Shown here piece by piece: positions 1-12,009 of a stretch of DNA of 64,000 nucleotides. Origin of the DNA: Anaeramoeba flamelloides (taxonomy: Eukaryota; Metamonada; Anaeramoebidae); assembly GCA_027625915.1 (NCBI GenBank), contig JANTQA010000047.1:10044001-10108000 (forward strand). The letters run 5' to 3'. The position numbers and the translations under genes are program-made. Numbering within the stretch: position 1 is the first letter of the stretch; every line of letters starts with the position of its first letter. The notes beneath the pieces are model-generated. The model saw only the letters and a list, made by a program, of their open reading frames with translations. It was not told the origin of the DNA and made no database searches.

Positions 1-1951
1 GAGTATTTTCAGGTGTTTTTCAGGGATTCCAAATTAATATTGATTTTGAAAAAAAAAAATACAGATACTTATTTTGAATTAATTAAAAAATTTAAGTATA
101 TGATAAATATCAAAAATAGAAAAGTTAAATTTTTTATAATATTTTATTAAATTTGTTTTTTACATTCCATTTTGAAAAATTCCCTATTGTTTAGGAATTT
201 TTATTTATTATTGAAAATCTTTTTATCAGATTTTAACCCCTCCTGTAAATTCTGTAGAGGTGTCGTAGAGTGCCTCGGTTTTTTTTTCATTTTAAGAAAT
301 TAAAAAAAAAACTTAACGGCATACAGAGAAAAGTAATCTCATCTCTTCAAAAAGAAAAAAAGAAAAAAAAAAAAAAAAAAGGAAAAAAAAAACAAAAACT
401 TTGAAAAAAAAATTTATTTGATCACAAATCAAAAAGGTATTTTGAAAAGAATAATGGACTAAAACTTATAGAATTTGTTTTATTTCTCATAATAAACTGT
501 ATCTCTTTTACTGAAAAAAAGTTTCCATTAAAATGAATATAAATATAAAAAAAATCTAACTTGCAAATCATTCTAGGTATTAATACAATATTTCTGAAAT
601 TTTAAAGAAAGAAAATGGGCAGAGTTACCAAAATGATTCCATTTTTGGAATTATTAGAATCACAAAAATGTAAAATTTGGAATCATAATATTAAAATTAT
701 TCCAATAGAATCGGGGGTTTATCAATATTTTCTACTTCTTAAAATCCTTTTAAGAATAATTTTTCAAAGGTATTAAAAATTATTATATTCTGATTCAAAG
801 TAAATCAGAATCAAAAAAAGAATTTTTTATTTGGGAACAAAACTCTATTAAAACAAAGAAGATTCTTTTCATTCCATTTCAAAGTTAAATAATTTTCTTT
901 TGGGGAATAAACACAAAAACCTAAGGGTTGACGAAAAGATGATTAAAACTAAAATTCCAAGTAGAAAAACCTCAAATATTTATTTTTTACGAAAACCATG
1001 AAATTCTTTTTATTAATATAAAAAAAAAAATTATTAATTAATAAATTTTGAGAATAATAGGATTCTATGAAAAATCAAATTTAAACAAGAAATAAGTTGA
1101 GAATAATCATTGGAAGAAAAAAGTAATTATTCATATCGATTAAAATCAAAAAAAGAATCATTTGATTCTATCGAATCAAAAAAAGAATCAAAATGTGAAC
1201 TCTGAAAATGAGTTCTTTTCGACATAATTATTACATTTATTACTTAGTTGAAGAGATGACAATAGTCTATTCATAGAAGAGATGATTGTTAATCAAGCAG
1301 GATCCAAAAATAAAATTGAAATTTTGAATAAAAAAAGTTATAAAAATTTGAGATGAATCACAGATTGTTCCAATAACTTTTAATTTAAGTTATCTTCTTT
1401 TCAAGTCTTTAGATGAGGATCTTTCAAGATTTTTAGTATTTTTTTTTTTTTTTTGTTTGTTTTAAAGATTTGTTTTATCAATGTAAGTCAAGATGATGAA
1501 AGCAAAAAAACAATCATTTATTTTTGAAAGTAATATGTTTTTTTTCCCTTTTAAACCTTTTCCTAACTTTTTTAAAAAGTTTAGGTTTGTAGAATTTATT
1601 TTTTCAAAATTAATATTCGGAATTTAAGTTAATTTTATTGGATTTAAATTGAACTTTCTATACAAAGAGAATTTAAATTTCCGGTACTACCTTCCTTTTA
1701 ATGTTTTAATAAGAGTATTGGAAAGTATAAAAGAGAGAAAAAAAGTGATTGTACTTTTTGAATTTATTATTTTATGTTCCAAAACTGAAAATACGAATTT
1801 AGTTTTACTCATTTTATTATTCCCAGACCTCTTTTAAAAGTAAACATTGACCTATTCTCTTGGGTTTTAGATGATGACTTAAAAGGTAAATTCTAGTTGA
1901 AGTATAAGTTATTGAGATGAAATTTAAATTCTATTATTCAAAAGACAATTT
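1..1951. other. Gene-free AT-rich stretch with a repeat-tail fragment
   Basis: I see no convincing coding region here. Around 241-330 lies a fragment containing GTAGAGTGCC and, about 60 bases on, CTTAACGGC. The same motifs recur in the palindromic tails near 12 kb, 21.7 kb and 42.4 kb. A short imperfect duplication built on AATCAAAAAAAGAATCA lies at 1140-1195. The 62-codon open frame at 1649-1837 has no start context or recognisable composition and is not called. If the DENN gene to the right has further 3' exons, they would have to lie here or beyond the left edge. Confidence 0.5.
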
Positions 1952-2131
1952 TCAAAATTGAAAATTAAATTGATTTTTTAGCAAAATTAAAGATGATCTG
2001 TCTAAAACAAATACATATTCAGGTTTTTTTCTCAATTCTTTTTTTTTTTTTTGACAAAAACTTTTGATTTTTTCTTTTTTGTCAAATCGTCTGATATCAA
2101 ATACTGATAAATTAAAATGATTTTCGTAAAA
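1952..2131 (-). CDS. Possible last exon of the DENN gene
   Basis: This open stretch ends in TGA. It would continue exon 3 of the DENN gene in phase 0 after an AAAAAG acceptor, adding 59 residues rich in Lys and ending KNQFNFQF. The segment EYVFVLDRSS resembles the strand that closes the cDENN core (usually a DVVVVDLD-like run). About 44 mostly basic residues would separate it from the preceding core, which is unusual. The match is short, so this could be a chance reading frame in AT-rich DNA. Confidence 0.3.
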   Translation of the reverse strand, partial: FYENHFNLSVFDIRRFDKKEKIKSFCQKKKKELRKKPEYVFVLDRSSLILLKNQFNFQF

Positions 2132-2462
2132 CTTTTTGCTTCGTTTTCCTATTTTTGTTAATTTTTTTTTATTAGCTTTTCCCAAAGATTTTTATTGATT
2201 TAAATGTTTAAAAAGCATAAAAAATTGGATGATTCTTGAAAATATTCTTTGCCAAGAAATGTTTTGAAAATAGGGCAATAATAAATGTAAAAAATGGAAA
2301 ATGAACAAAAAATTTTTATACATCTTTTTGCAATATCAGTAATTATAAAATATTTTAATTTTCAAACATTGTAAAGAAAAAATTATGATATATTAAAAGA
2401 ATAAAAAATAAGAAAATTTTAAAAAAGAAAAGATGAAAAAAAAAAAAGAAACAAATTATTAC

Positions 2463-5400
2463 ATCTTCATCTGGGAAAGAAATTTCGAGTATAGTTGATA
2501 AGCATCCAATAATATAAGGAACTGGTGATTGGAAAACTTCGTTAAAACTCAGAGGGAGGATGGGGATTAGCGGATAAGACCATTTAAAAGGATAAATTAA
2601 TTTCAAAAATCCATAAATGCAAGGCGTGAGATATTCCAATGACCTTGAAATAAAAAGTAATTTTCTTTCTTTTAAAATAGCACTCCAAATTAAGAGAATA
2701 TTTTCAAGTGATAAAGTACTAAATAATAATTTAAAATCATTCTAAAAAAAGGAAATTTGAAAGGTAATTAATTAGATAAAATATACAAAATAAAAAAAAG
2801 AATTATTAGCATTTCATTTTATTAGAAAAAAGAAAAAAGAAAAAAAAAAAAAACTAGCATCAGATTTTTTTCGGTTAAAAGTGATGAAGGAGAGTAATCA
2901 TTGAAATAACTCTTTTATTTTGAATTAAAGGCCATGTAAAGGCTATTTTCTAGTGTTTTATTTGAGTAGAGAAAACCAAAGATTTTTCAACGTCATAAAA
3001 CAAGATAAAAAAATAAATTCAAAATCAGCTTTTACAAAACTGTATTATCAATTCTATTCTTTTTTTAAAAAAAATTCCAATTATTTGTTGATAAATATAG
3101 TTGTTAAGATTAATAAAGATTTATTACTTACATCAGCTAAGGGTAATTTGTTAGGCTCAGGAATCGTTGGAAAACATCCATAATCCTTGTCTTTCCAAAT
3201 AATTGGCTGTGGAATAATTTCTTGTTTTGGGATAGGTATATGGTTGAGTAACGCTGTAAGATCAAGTGCCAATTTCCTTGTGTATATTCTTCCTATTTGC
3301 TGAGTAGACATAAATTCTTGTAAGATCCGTTTAAATGTTTTGTGGTATGGATATTTTGAAACAACTGATATTGTTCTTATACTATATAAAGAATCAGGAA
3401 TGCCTTTGTCTCTCCCTTTGATAAAATAAAGAAATATAAATAAAAAAAAATTGTTTTGAAAAAACATGTTTATTGAGTTATGGTAATTTTAAAGATGTAT
3501 ATTTAATCTTGGATTACTCAAACTGCTTAACAGTGAATCAAATCGTTGAAGTTACACTTTTTAAAACAGCTGTATCGTTTTTTGCTAATTATTTTTTATG
3601 ATTAAATAGGCAGTTAATTCTTGAGAAGGGGCTAGAATTGCTTTTTAAGCACCACATTAATAAATGTTATTTTGTTTTTACTTTTTATCGAAATACCTAA
3701 AGGGCTGATAACCATAAAAAAAAAAAAAAAAAAAAAAATGTTCTAGTAAATTTAATAGTAAATTCAAAATAATATTACCACATCTTGAAATTGAAAAATG
3801 AAGTCAAAATATGATTACTATAATACTAGACTTACTTTTAATGTTAATTTTGATAAATGGATTAATGTTTTTTCAAAAGTTTGATCCATTTTTCGTCATT
3901 TTAAAGAAATTCAACATATTTTCAAATTATTCCAAAAAAAAATTATTTTTGAGTTGAATAAGAAAGAAATTTTACTATCTGTGGAGGAAGTGTACAAAAA
4001 TATCCTTTAAAAATAAAACCACTAAGTTTTTTTATAAGCCCAGTTTAAAAAATCTACTTAATTTCAAAAAAATTACAACAATTATTTTATTCTTGAAAAA
4101 AATATCATTTTTTGATTCAAAGAACAGTTCAAATCAATTTTTTCTTTTTATTTATCCAAAAAAATAACAAGAAAACAAACCAAATGATAAGTTAAAAATA
4201 CCCCAAAATACACTTTTTTAAAATCTGAAAACCCCAACTTAAAATCTAAAAAAATACTTTTTAAGTTGATTGTTTTTAAATTAATAATTAATAACCCAAT
4301 CTTAATTATTTCAATGGGTTAGTAATAACACAAAAATTAAAATTATAAATAGACTTGTCAAGTATTTCTCAATTTTTTAAATATTTTCAAACAAATAAAA
4401 CAAATACAAATGAATAATTCTAATAAAAAAGAAATAAATATCATCAAATAACTTATTTCAATAATAACAGTAGGTTATTTATACTCTGAATAAAATTGTA
4501 AAAAATTATTGCTTAATCTTTTAAATTTCAAGAAATTAAATATATTATTTAAAATAAAAGATCAATTTTTTCTGATCTTTAATCCTTCAATATTTGGTTT
4601 ATGGTTTATTATTTATTGTCATGGGTTTGATGTTAAAATACAAACACTTTATCTGTTAAAGAGTGAATTTTGAAGTGACTAAATTCATAACTTTTAATTC
4701 AAAGAGAGTCTGGAATAAACACAGTCATTAGATGCATTCGAAACTTAATTTAGTTTTCTACAATTTTTTGAAATAAATAGTTTGTCCAAAAAAAAAAAAT
4801 CTGGAAAAAAAGATATGAAAATTTTTCACATCTATAATTCAAATACCAGTAATTATAATAAAACAATGAATAAATATTATCAAATCACCGATTTAAATAA
4901 TAATAGTTAGTTGTTTATACTCTTAAAGATTCTTTTTCAAACAATATATTTCATAATCTTTTAAATTTCAAAAAAATTTTAATAAAATAATTAAAGCAAA
5001 ACGATCAATTTTTTTAGATCTTCAAGGGTAAAATTTTTGATTTATTGTTCTTGTATTTTTAAAATAAGATTAGATTTTTAAATTTATTGTTGGCTCTTGC
5101 AAACTATCAGAAATTACCAAAAGTCGAATTTCATAAAAATAAAAAGGTTTTGCAAATTTTTACTTTTTCTTTATCAAAATCCATAAATTCAAATAAAAAG
5201 GATCAGTTATATTTTTTACTGAAATTTAATTGTAAAAAATGAATTTTTTTAAAAATGGGAAATTCATTTCTTTGAACCCGAGAAAGGTAGACGTTTATTA
5301 CTTTTCATTGAATCTTTTGATCAAATAAGTACTCTATTAACTTTTGGGATTAAAAAAATAAAATAAAAAAAGTACTCTTCCTTTTTCAAATTTCATTATT

Positions 5401-8400
5401 GATATGTGTTAATATACGAGAATAATGTTTTTTTTAAAGAATTTGTTTTAATGGATATAATCATCTAAATTTGGTTAGAATATTGTTAAATACCAACTCT
5501 CTATCCTGTATTTTGGTTCAACAAACCCTCAGAATTTTTTACTATAAATTGAAAAAAAATAAAAATATTTTCAACTTTTTTTTATTTTTTAGTAACTAAA
5601 TTCAAATTAATTTAAAGATCAGTCCATAAGAGTTTCAGTTTGCTTTGTTTTTCTTGAGAATTAGATAAAGAAAATCATTTTATTTTTTTGTAAAAATTGA
5701 AATTTCATTTGAATTTTTTTCTTGAAAAAATACAACTCCTTTTTTTCTTTACCAAGTGGAATACACACCACCAAAATAAAACAATTTTAAAACCCAAAAT
5801 TGAAATTAAATAAAGATTTTTATGAGTTGAGAAATTAAATTTCTCTTTTTTGTTATTTTCTTCAATAAAAAAAAAAGATAAAATATAAATACTACCAATC
5901 ATTCAAGTTACAAATGGTTTTATTCCCAATATGTATTTGTAATTTTTTTAAAACCCACTTGGGAATAAATAATCTCAAAAAGTAAATCTCACTACTGGAA
6001 ATGAGTAAAAAAATCCTCGATGTCTATTAAAGATTTAATTTTTGAATGAAAAATTTCGCTTCAAAAATAATAATTTAAAGACTGTTTTCTGGTAGTACTC
6101 TAAACTAAATAACGTTTTATCCCTTTAGAATTTGAAATTGAAATTATGGTTGTTTTCCAAAAAATTATTATTCCAAAAAAAAATAAATGCCTTCTTATTT
6201 TTAGAAAAATTGAAGTATTTCAAGAAATTTCGTTTTTCAATACCAATCTATTTTGTATCAATCTTTTGTGATCAAAAAACAGGTATCTAAACTTTTTTAA
6301 CCTTGTTAAATTTAAATTTCAATGAGTAACTCTTTGTTCAATTTCAAATTAATAGATTTTTTATTATGTTTTCACAAAAAATGTTTCAGTTTATTACAGT
6401 CAGTTACACTTCTAAGACACAAACTTTCAACGGAATTTAATTCAAAAAAATCTCTAATTAAGGGGGTAAGTACATTTTTCATTTTTTGAGTGCCACCATT
6501 TATGTGAAACTGAATTATTCAAATCATTTCTTTAGCCAAATACATTGATATTTTCATAAATACTAGAGTGGAATATATCTAGTATAAGATATTTTCATAC
6601 CAACAAAAAAACGCAAATCAAAAAAAGGAAAAAATTGATCAAAAAAAAATAAATAAAAATCATTTATTACTTGATCTTATCTATAACATTTTACACAATT
6701 ACTTATTCTTAATTTGGTTTTATTTTTAATTCTTTATGGAAAAAATTTTATTTGGAAAATTTTTGATAACCAAATTACTGTTTATTTCGAAAGAATTTCC
6801 AAAACGAATTTAAAAATCCTGTTTTCATTTATGTCATCTAATTCTAGTTTTAGTTCAGAAAATCAGAGATTTTTTTAATTCTTCTTGAATAATGATTTAT
6901 TGGACAAATTGGTTTGATTTTATAATTATTTATTTTCAATTAAAATGAGAACTCAAAAAAATTCTGAATCTGATTGAAATTTGTTATTGAATTTCTCAAT
7001 TATTTTGATTTGAATCTTTTGTAACTGTTTTTTGATTCCAAGAATTCAACCCCTTTATTTTAATTTTTTGAAAAAATATTCTTTATTTTTGCTTTTTTTT
7101 TGATAAAAATATTTGAAAATTGAATTTTGAAAGCAAATTTGTCAGAAAGTATTTTTTAAAATAATTATTAATAGTAATGGGGTTAGGAATTCAAGGAAAA
7201 AAATAGTTTGTATTCATACAAACTAAGAAGATAAAGAAAACCAATCTTCGAAAATAGGCTTTTATCGATTTTTTTTTTTTTCATTTTTGATTTCAACAAA
7301 TTTATTTGGAATGGTGATCTTTTGTGTTTGGTCTTCTAAAAGAAAATATTTGTTTCAAATGCACACTCTTTCGGGTATATTTTGTTGGTTTACTATTTGG
7401 TTAATTTCGATCATTGGTAGAAACACATTTCTAGATCCAAAACTTTATTTAATAAAACCAAAAATTGAATCAAAAAAAATGTTCAAAAAATTGAAAAAAT
7501 TTAAGATTCAACTCTGAATTACTTTGATTCCATTCACGAATAGACTAGTGGATGGTGTTTTGGCTTAAAAGTTTCAATATCTGGTGGCACTCAAAAAATA
7601 TTTTTCCAGTAATGTTAACTCAATTAAAAATTTTCAAAATGGTAAAATGTACTTACTTCCTTAAGGCACAAAATTTGGAATTTTTTTTTACATAAACTAT
7701 TTTTCTAGAATCTGAATTTTGTGTCTTTAATTTGAGATTTTTATTGTGCCTTAAATTTCGTTGAAACTTGTGTCTTAAAAGTGGAACTGACTGTATCTTT
7801 CATTTTTTTTTTTCTTTATTAGTTTATTGATTAACAATTTCCATTCAATTTTTAATACTATTATTTTCCAATTAAAAAATGAAAATTTTTAGTTCACATT
7901 CCAAAATATTTTTATAGTTTATCAGTCGGAAAATCCGAAGATCTTTATAACATCTTTTAGAAATGATATTTTTAGACTACAAATTAAACTTCCTTACTTA
8001 ACTCTGAGAATTAATTTTTACTCTGCTAATTTGATTGTTACAGTTATAGAGCAGTGAAAAAAATACCGGACATGAAAAAAATCCCGGACAAGATTTTTAA
8101 TTGTGAATATTAGTCAAATTATTGTGTAATTTCATTTATTTACAATCAATTCCTTTTTTTAAGCTTCCAACTTTTTCAATTATAACTCCCCCACTTATTA
8201 GAATGATGATTGATGAAATCACACTTGTTCAAAACACCATTCAATCAATCAAAAAACAAGAAGAAAAATTATCATTTTCCAAACTCTAGTAAACCTCTAT
8301 AAAACTCGATTGTTTTTCAAAAAAAGTTGATCAACATTAGGCTATCAAACAATTACTTGAGTATTCTAGAGACACCTTACTTTGATGGACTTTAGGTAGG

Positions 8401-9458
8401 TTTATTACTAATCTCATAAAAAAATTGGTTATTTATAATAAGGATTTAATTGAAATTATACAAAAATTTTACTAATAATCACAATTAAAAATCATGTCCG
8501 GGATTTTTTTCATGTCCGGTATTTTTTTCCCAACTCTAATTAATATTCATTTTGGAAATTGAAATAAAAATTTTCATTTATTAATGGGAAAATAACAGTA
8601 TTCAAATAAGAGTTAGTATTATTTTTGGTGTCGATTACTGGAAATTAGAAAAAATAAAAAATACCGAAATTTAAGAGAAAGACATATCAAGAGAAAAAAA
8701 AATCTCAAATGCTTTTAGGTTTTCCAATTAGCCATGAGAAAAAAGTTTTTGAAAAATATCATCAATAATCTGTGATTAAAAAAATAAAATGTAGATTCCA
8801 AAATTATCCCAAAATAAATTGCATAAATAACAAAAATTGCAAGTTTTTTGTTGAATTCTTGACCAAACAGATTTTTTTTTTCACTTTCTGTTGAGTTTTA
8901 AACAATTTTCTAAAGGGGTACCTTAATTTTTATAAGAAAAATATGACTTTTTTTGATATTTTGTTTCAATTAACAAACAAGTAAAGAGGCTCTTTTCACA
9001 AAAAAACAAAAGAAAGAAAGAATAATAAATAAGGAATAAAAAAGCAGAAAGATCAAAAAAACAAATCAAAAAGATTTACCCTGTGAACGGAATAGTTTCC
9101 GAAGAGACTTGTAGGTCTGAAAATTAAATTTTTGATAAAAAGTTATTGAAAAGCCATATAGTTTGTCGCCTGTGACGTCGGTCAATAAAAACTCATGGTA
9201 AAAAGGTTCTCTTGGTTGTGCGTGAAGACGAACACCATAAGTTGGTTGCAAGAAATTCTCTATAACAGGTGGTGGCTTTGCAGTTTTTGGTAAAGTGTAT
9301 AGGATTTCTGGAACAAATAATAATTCCATTGCATAAGTAATAGACTCAGAATCGTCCATGTCAATTACTTTAAGTGTTCTTCCAATACCTGAAACAACAA
9401 CATATTCATAGATTTTGGATTTGTTTGTTTTTTGTTTTTGCCGAGAAGTTTTTTGCAT
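2463..9458 (-). CDS. DENN-domain protein (spliced, 5.7-kb intron)
   Basis: DENN proteins are guanine-nucleotide exchange factors for Rab GTPases in membrane traffic. I assemble complement(9080..9458), (3132..3415), (2463..2741). Exon 1 carries the uDENN part: IYEYVVVSGIG, then EFLLTDVTGDKLYGFSITFY. Exons 2 and 3 carry the core: ISVVSKYPYHKTF, NKLPLAD, ILKERKLLFISRS, LIYPFKWSYPLIPILP and SPVPYIIGCLS. The joins agree in phase: exon 1 ends in phase 1 before GTAAAT, exon 2 starts with GG after CAAAG and ends in phase 0 at GTAAGT, and exon 3 follows TTTTTTAG. This yields 314 codons. A fourth exon at 1952-2131 (acceptor AAAAAG, phase 0, including EYVFVLDRSS, ending TGA) is possible but weak. No dDENN module is seen, so the protein is short or the 3' end is missed. 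The subfamily is not resolved. The ATG at 9458 begins MQKTSRQK. Confidence 0.85.
3745..4110. repeat. Dispersed repeat, copy A (partner at 10530-10890)
   Basis: This stretch and 10530-10890 share a run of collinear words in the same orientation: ATTACCACATCTTGAAATTG, AAAAGTTTGATCCATTTTT, GGAAGTGTAC and CTTAATTTCAAAAA. I estimate 70-75% identity with indels. It lies in the first intron of the DENN gene. No terminal inverted repeat or coding capacity was seen, so the class is unknown. Confidence 0.7.
4420..5060. repeat. Diverged direct duplication within a DENN intron
   Basis: Segments at about 4420-4620 and 4860-5060 align collinearly through AATATTATCAAATCA-like, AATAATAGTTAGTTGTTTA-like and ATCTTTTAAATTTCA words, ending with a GATCAATTTTTT stretch. 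Identity is perhaps 75%. The 4660-4800 interval between them (TTTTGAAGTGACTAAATT, GAAACTTAATTTAGTTTT) recurs at about 61480-61600 in the same orientation. So this intron contains pieces of an older repeat present elsewhere in the window. Confidence 0.55.
6397..7793. mobile_element. TA-flanked inverted-repeat DNA element, 1.4 kb (CAGTCAGTT family)
   Basis: The element begins CAGTCAGTTACACTT and ends with the inverse AGTGGAACTGACTG. It is flanked by TA on both sides (6395-6396, 7794-7795), as expected of Tc1/mariner/pogo-like target duplication. The inverted homology continues inward through GACACAAACTTTCAACG, GTAAGTACATTTT and GAGTGCCACCA, so the arms exceed 100 bp. The right arm contains an extra folded block matching most of the 197-bp relative at 53314-53510. 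An open frame at 7287-7517 (76 codons) resembles no transposase I know. I read this as a non-autonomous element. Confidence 0.75.
7850..8610. repeat. Old dispersed repeat split by a MITE (partner 15940-16230)
   Basis: The sequence on both sides of the 8049-8536 element matches the reverse complement of 15940-16230. Shared words include AATATTTTGGAATGTGAAC (given in the 16-kb orientation), AAATATCATTTCTAAA, AAAGATCTT and TCAATTTCCAAAAT. Together the two outer pieces are about 270 bp. Nothing coding was recognised. Confidence 0.65.
8049..8536. mobile_element. MITE-like element, copy 1 (ACCGGACATG family)
   Basis: This is a 488-bp element with long terminal inverted repeats. The left end has GAGCAGTGAAAAAAATACC then GGACATG; the right end mirrors it as CATGTCCGG then TATTTTTTTCCCAACTC. 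It is flanked by TA (8047-8048 and 8537-8538). There is no coding capacity. Its flanks belong to an older repeat whose inverted relative at 15940-16230 lacks the element and has a single TA at the matching place, which supports the boundaries and a TA target duplication. It lies in DENN intron 1. Confidence 0.82.
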
Positions 9459-11229
9459 TTTTTGGAGAATTGACTGAACAAATATTACAGAATTAATAAA
9501 TAAACAAAAAAATGGTTCTGAAATTTCTTACTTTTCTGAAGTCAATTGTTAGAATGTCACCCTTTTTCAAACTAGTACTTAAAAGAATTTTGTTTTGGTT
9601 TCTTTTGTCTTCCTGGAAAGATTTACACTTTTATCTTATTTTACAAATCCAAAACAAATTTTTTGAAAAAAGTTCAAAAATTATGATATTTTTTATAAAT
9701 GTTACAAGTTGTTTTTTCTTTTCTTATAAATCGCAAGTTGTTTCAAAAACTGTGATCTTTTGGTTATGATTTGTATTTTTTAATATTAAAGTTTGTTTGG
9801 ATGTGCAACAGGCTATTTTACAAATTTTCTTTGATTTTTGGAATAAAGCTTTTTTTCTTTTTTTCTTTTTTTTGCCTTTCTTTTGGAAAATAATTTTGTA
9901 AATTCTACATCAAGAATTATTCTTAAAACGTTTACTTTGTGAATGTATTTTTATCGATTCTTGAAACTAGATTCAAGAAAAGTGAAAGATTTTTCATAAT
10001 TTTTTTTGTTTGTAAAGTAATATTCAATATTATGTTGATTGCATTACAAAACCCAATACGATAAAAACGGTTTGAGTGTTTGTTGGTTCATGGAAATCAA
10101 AGAATATACTAGCTTTAAAGTCTAAGGAAAAAAATATTTTTTGATCAAAAAAGTTTTTCGAAATTCTTAGTCTTAAGAAGGTAAATGTTAACTTATTTTT
10201 TTACCACTTACTTCTCTAAATGTCTTTATTATTTCAAAATTATACTCTTTCACTCAACATTATACATTTTCAAATCGAGAAGATATTAAATAGGGAGAGT
10301 AGAGGGTGTTTTTTTTTAAATTTTTAAAGTTAAATATAGAATAAGGGTTATAAAAATAGTTTAATCTAATAGGACAATATTTTTGAACAAAAAATACCTA
10401 AAATTTAAATTTTCAAAACATTTCTTGACTCAACATTCTTTTAAGACCCTAAATGTGTTGTTTACTAAAACAATATTAAGACGGTAAAATTCGGATTGTC
10501 TTGAGTGAATCGTAGATATAAAAAATCTTCAAGTAAATTTAAAAGCAAATTCAAAAACATATTACCACATCTTGAAATTGAAAAATATGATATAAAATTT
10601 TGTGTACAAAAAACAAACTCTCTTTTAAAAGCTAATTGCGGAAACAAATTATTGTTTTTAAAAGTTTGATCCATTTTTTACATTTTTAAAAAGTTTAAAA
10701 TTCAACCAAAATCCGAATGATTACAAAAAAAACAATATTCGTTGAAGAAAGAAATATCATTGTTTATAAAGGAAGTGTACCAAAATATTCTTTAAAAAAA
10801 AAACACAATTTTCAAAAAAAACCAGATGAAAAAACCTTCTTAATTTCAAAAACATTAGAATAATTATTTTGAACTTGGAAAAAATATTCAATCTTACAAA
10901 AGTTAAAGAGAAATTTTTTTCATATCAAACTATTATGTTGATATAGATTTTTAAAAAGTTTAATAAAAGAAAAATAAAGCTCAAACGAAAGAAAACTGTT
11001 TAAATGAGTCAATATTCAAGATTTTTTTCTGATCTGAAAAAAAGTAAATTTTCAGAACCCAAAATGACTCTAAAGAGTGAATATTTGTGGAGAAACTACT
11101 TAAAATTTACTATTAAAAAAATGATTTTTTTTCTGTTTTTATTATTTAACGATGTAGTCGTTAATTCCTCTTATTTGCCGTTAGGTTCTTTTTTAATTTG
11201 TGAGATAATTAGAAAATTTTGAAAATTTT
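9459..11229. other. Intergenic DNA upstream of the DENN gene
   Basis: This holds the presumed promoter side of the DENN gene and the second copy of the 3745-4110 repeat (10530-10890). Open frames of 69-85 codons occur on both strands but are Phe/Lys/Asn-rich with no family signal, so I do not call them. No RNA gene was seen. Confidence 0.5.
10530..10890. repeat. Dispersed repeat, copy B (partner at 3745-4110)
   Basis: It is collinear with 3745-4110 in the same orientation, sharing ATTACCACATCTTGAAATTG, TTTGATCCATTTTT, AGGAAGTGTAC and CTTAATTTCAAAAA. The copies differ by several indels, indicating old divergence. Confidence 0.7.
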
Positions 11230-11600
11230 CTTTTTATTTCTAAAAATACCACAAACATCCCCGTTAACCTTTCCAGAATTCAAAAGAAAGAGTAAAATTT
11301 TTGATTTTTCTCTATTATTTTAAATTCTGGAAAAGCTAGGCACTTGGGGGGGTACTTGTTTTTTAGCTTTTCCTGAATTCCAAAGAATAGAGAAAAATCA
11401 AAGATTTTACGCTATTCTTTTAATTCTTAAAAAAATCAATAGTTTTTTTTGAATTTGAGATTTTAAGAAAAAAAGATAAATTTTCTTTTTATTTCTCAAA
11501 TTGAAAAAAAATCCTATAGGTTTTCCAGAATTTAAAAATAATTGAGTAAAATCTTTGATTTTTCTCTATTCTTTTGAATTATGGAAAACGTAGGCACTTT
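11230..11600 (-). repeat. Palindromic tail units of a LINE-like element
   Basis: Three near-palindromes lie at about 11270-11334, 11366-11432 and 11521-11588. Each has arms of the type TTTTCCAGAATTCAAAAGAA / TTCTTTTGAATTCTGGAAAA around an A/T core containing AATCAAAGATTTT. They directly follow, in minus-strand sense, the end of the LINE reading frame at 11600-12000. The same units recur at 12.0-12.6, 21.6-21.9 and 42.4 kb. I interpret them as repeated structure in the element's 3' untranslated tail. Confidence 0.7.
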
Positions 11601-12000
11601 ACGGCACTTAACTGCACTTGATGGTACTTCCCAAATTCCTAAATTCCCATTTTGAAATTTTAAAAAAGATTCAAAAATTCTTCTATGACCCATTAGTGAT
11701 AAATAAATATATTGATGAGTATTTTTTTTAATAATATTAAAAATAATACTATTTTTTAATATATAAGATAAATTTATTTTTTTTAAATTCAATATCCAAA
11801 TTTTACGATTATTTTCATAGGCTGGACAATTCTAGAGTAGGTGATCTAAATCTTCGATGATATCAATTTGTTTTGATTTTAGGCATAATTTGCAAAATTT
11901 TGATTTATCTTGGTTCATAACATAAGAATATCTATTTAGCTAGGTTGTAAAATTTCCGAGTTTTAAAAGCAAAGTAGAGCCTTTCAATTTTAAAATATCT
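11600..12000 (-). mobile_element. LINE 3' fragment: end of the reverse-transcriptase ORF
   Basis: Reading minus-strand from about 12000 gives GNFTT, stop, LNRYSYVMNQDKSKFCKLC, then about ten residues, EDLDHLL, stop, NCPAYENNRKIW, and later HRRIFESFLKF. CxxC...H...C followed by a basic/aromatic run is the zinc-binding tail found after the reverse transcriptase in many non-LTR elements. Two in-frame TAG codons interrupt it. Residues around LNRY and C-x-L-C are repeated in the copy at 51370-52090. The rest of the element is absent, so this is a 5'-truncated relic. Confidence 0.7.
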
Positions 12001-12009
12001 TTTAACTTT

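Noticed and set aside
7287-7517. Transposase remnant in the 1.4-kb inverted-repeat element
   Set aside because: The 76-codon frame has no DDE-like spacing or other resemblance and is probably chance.
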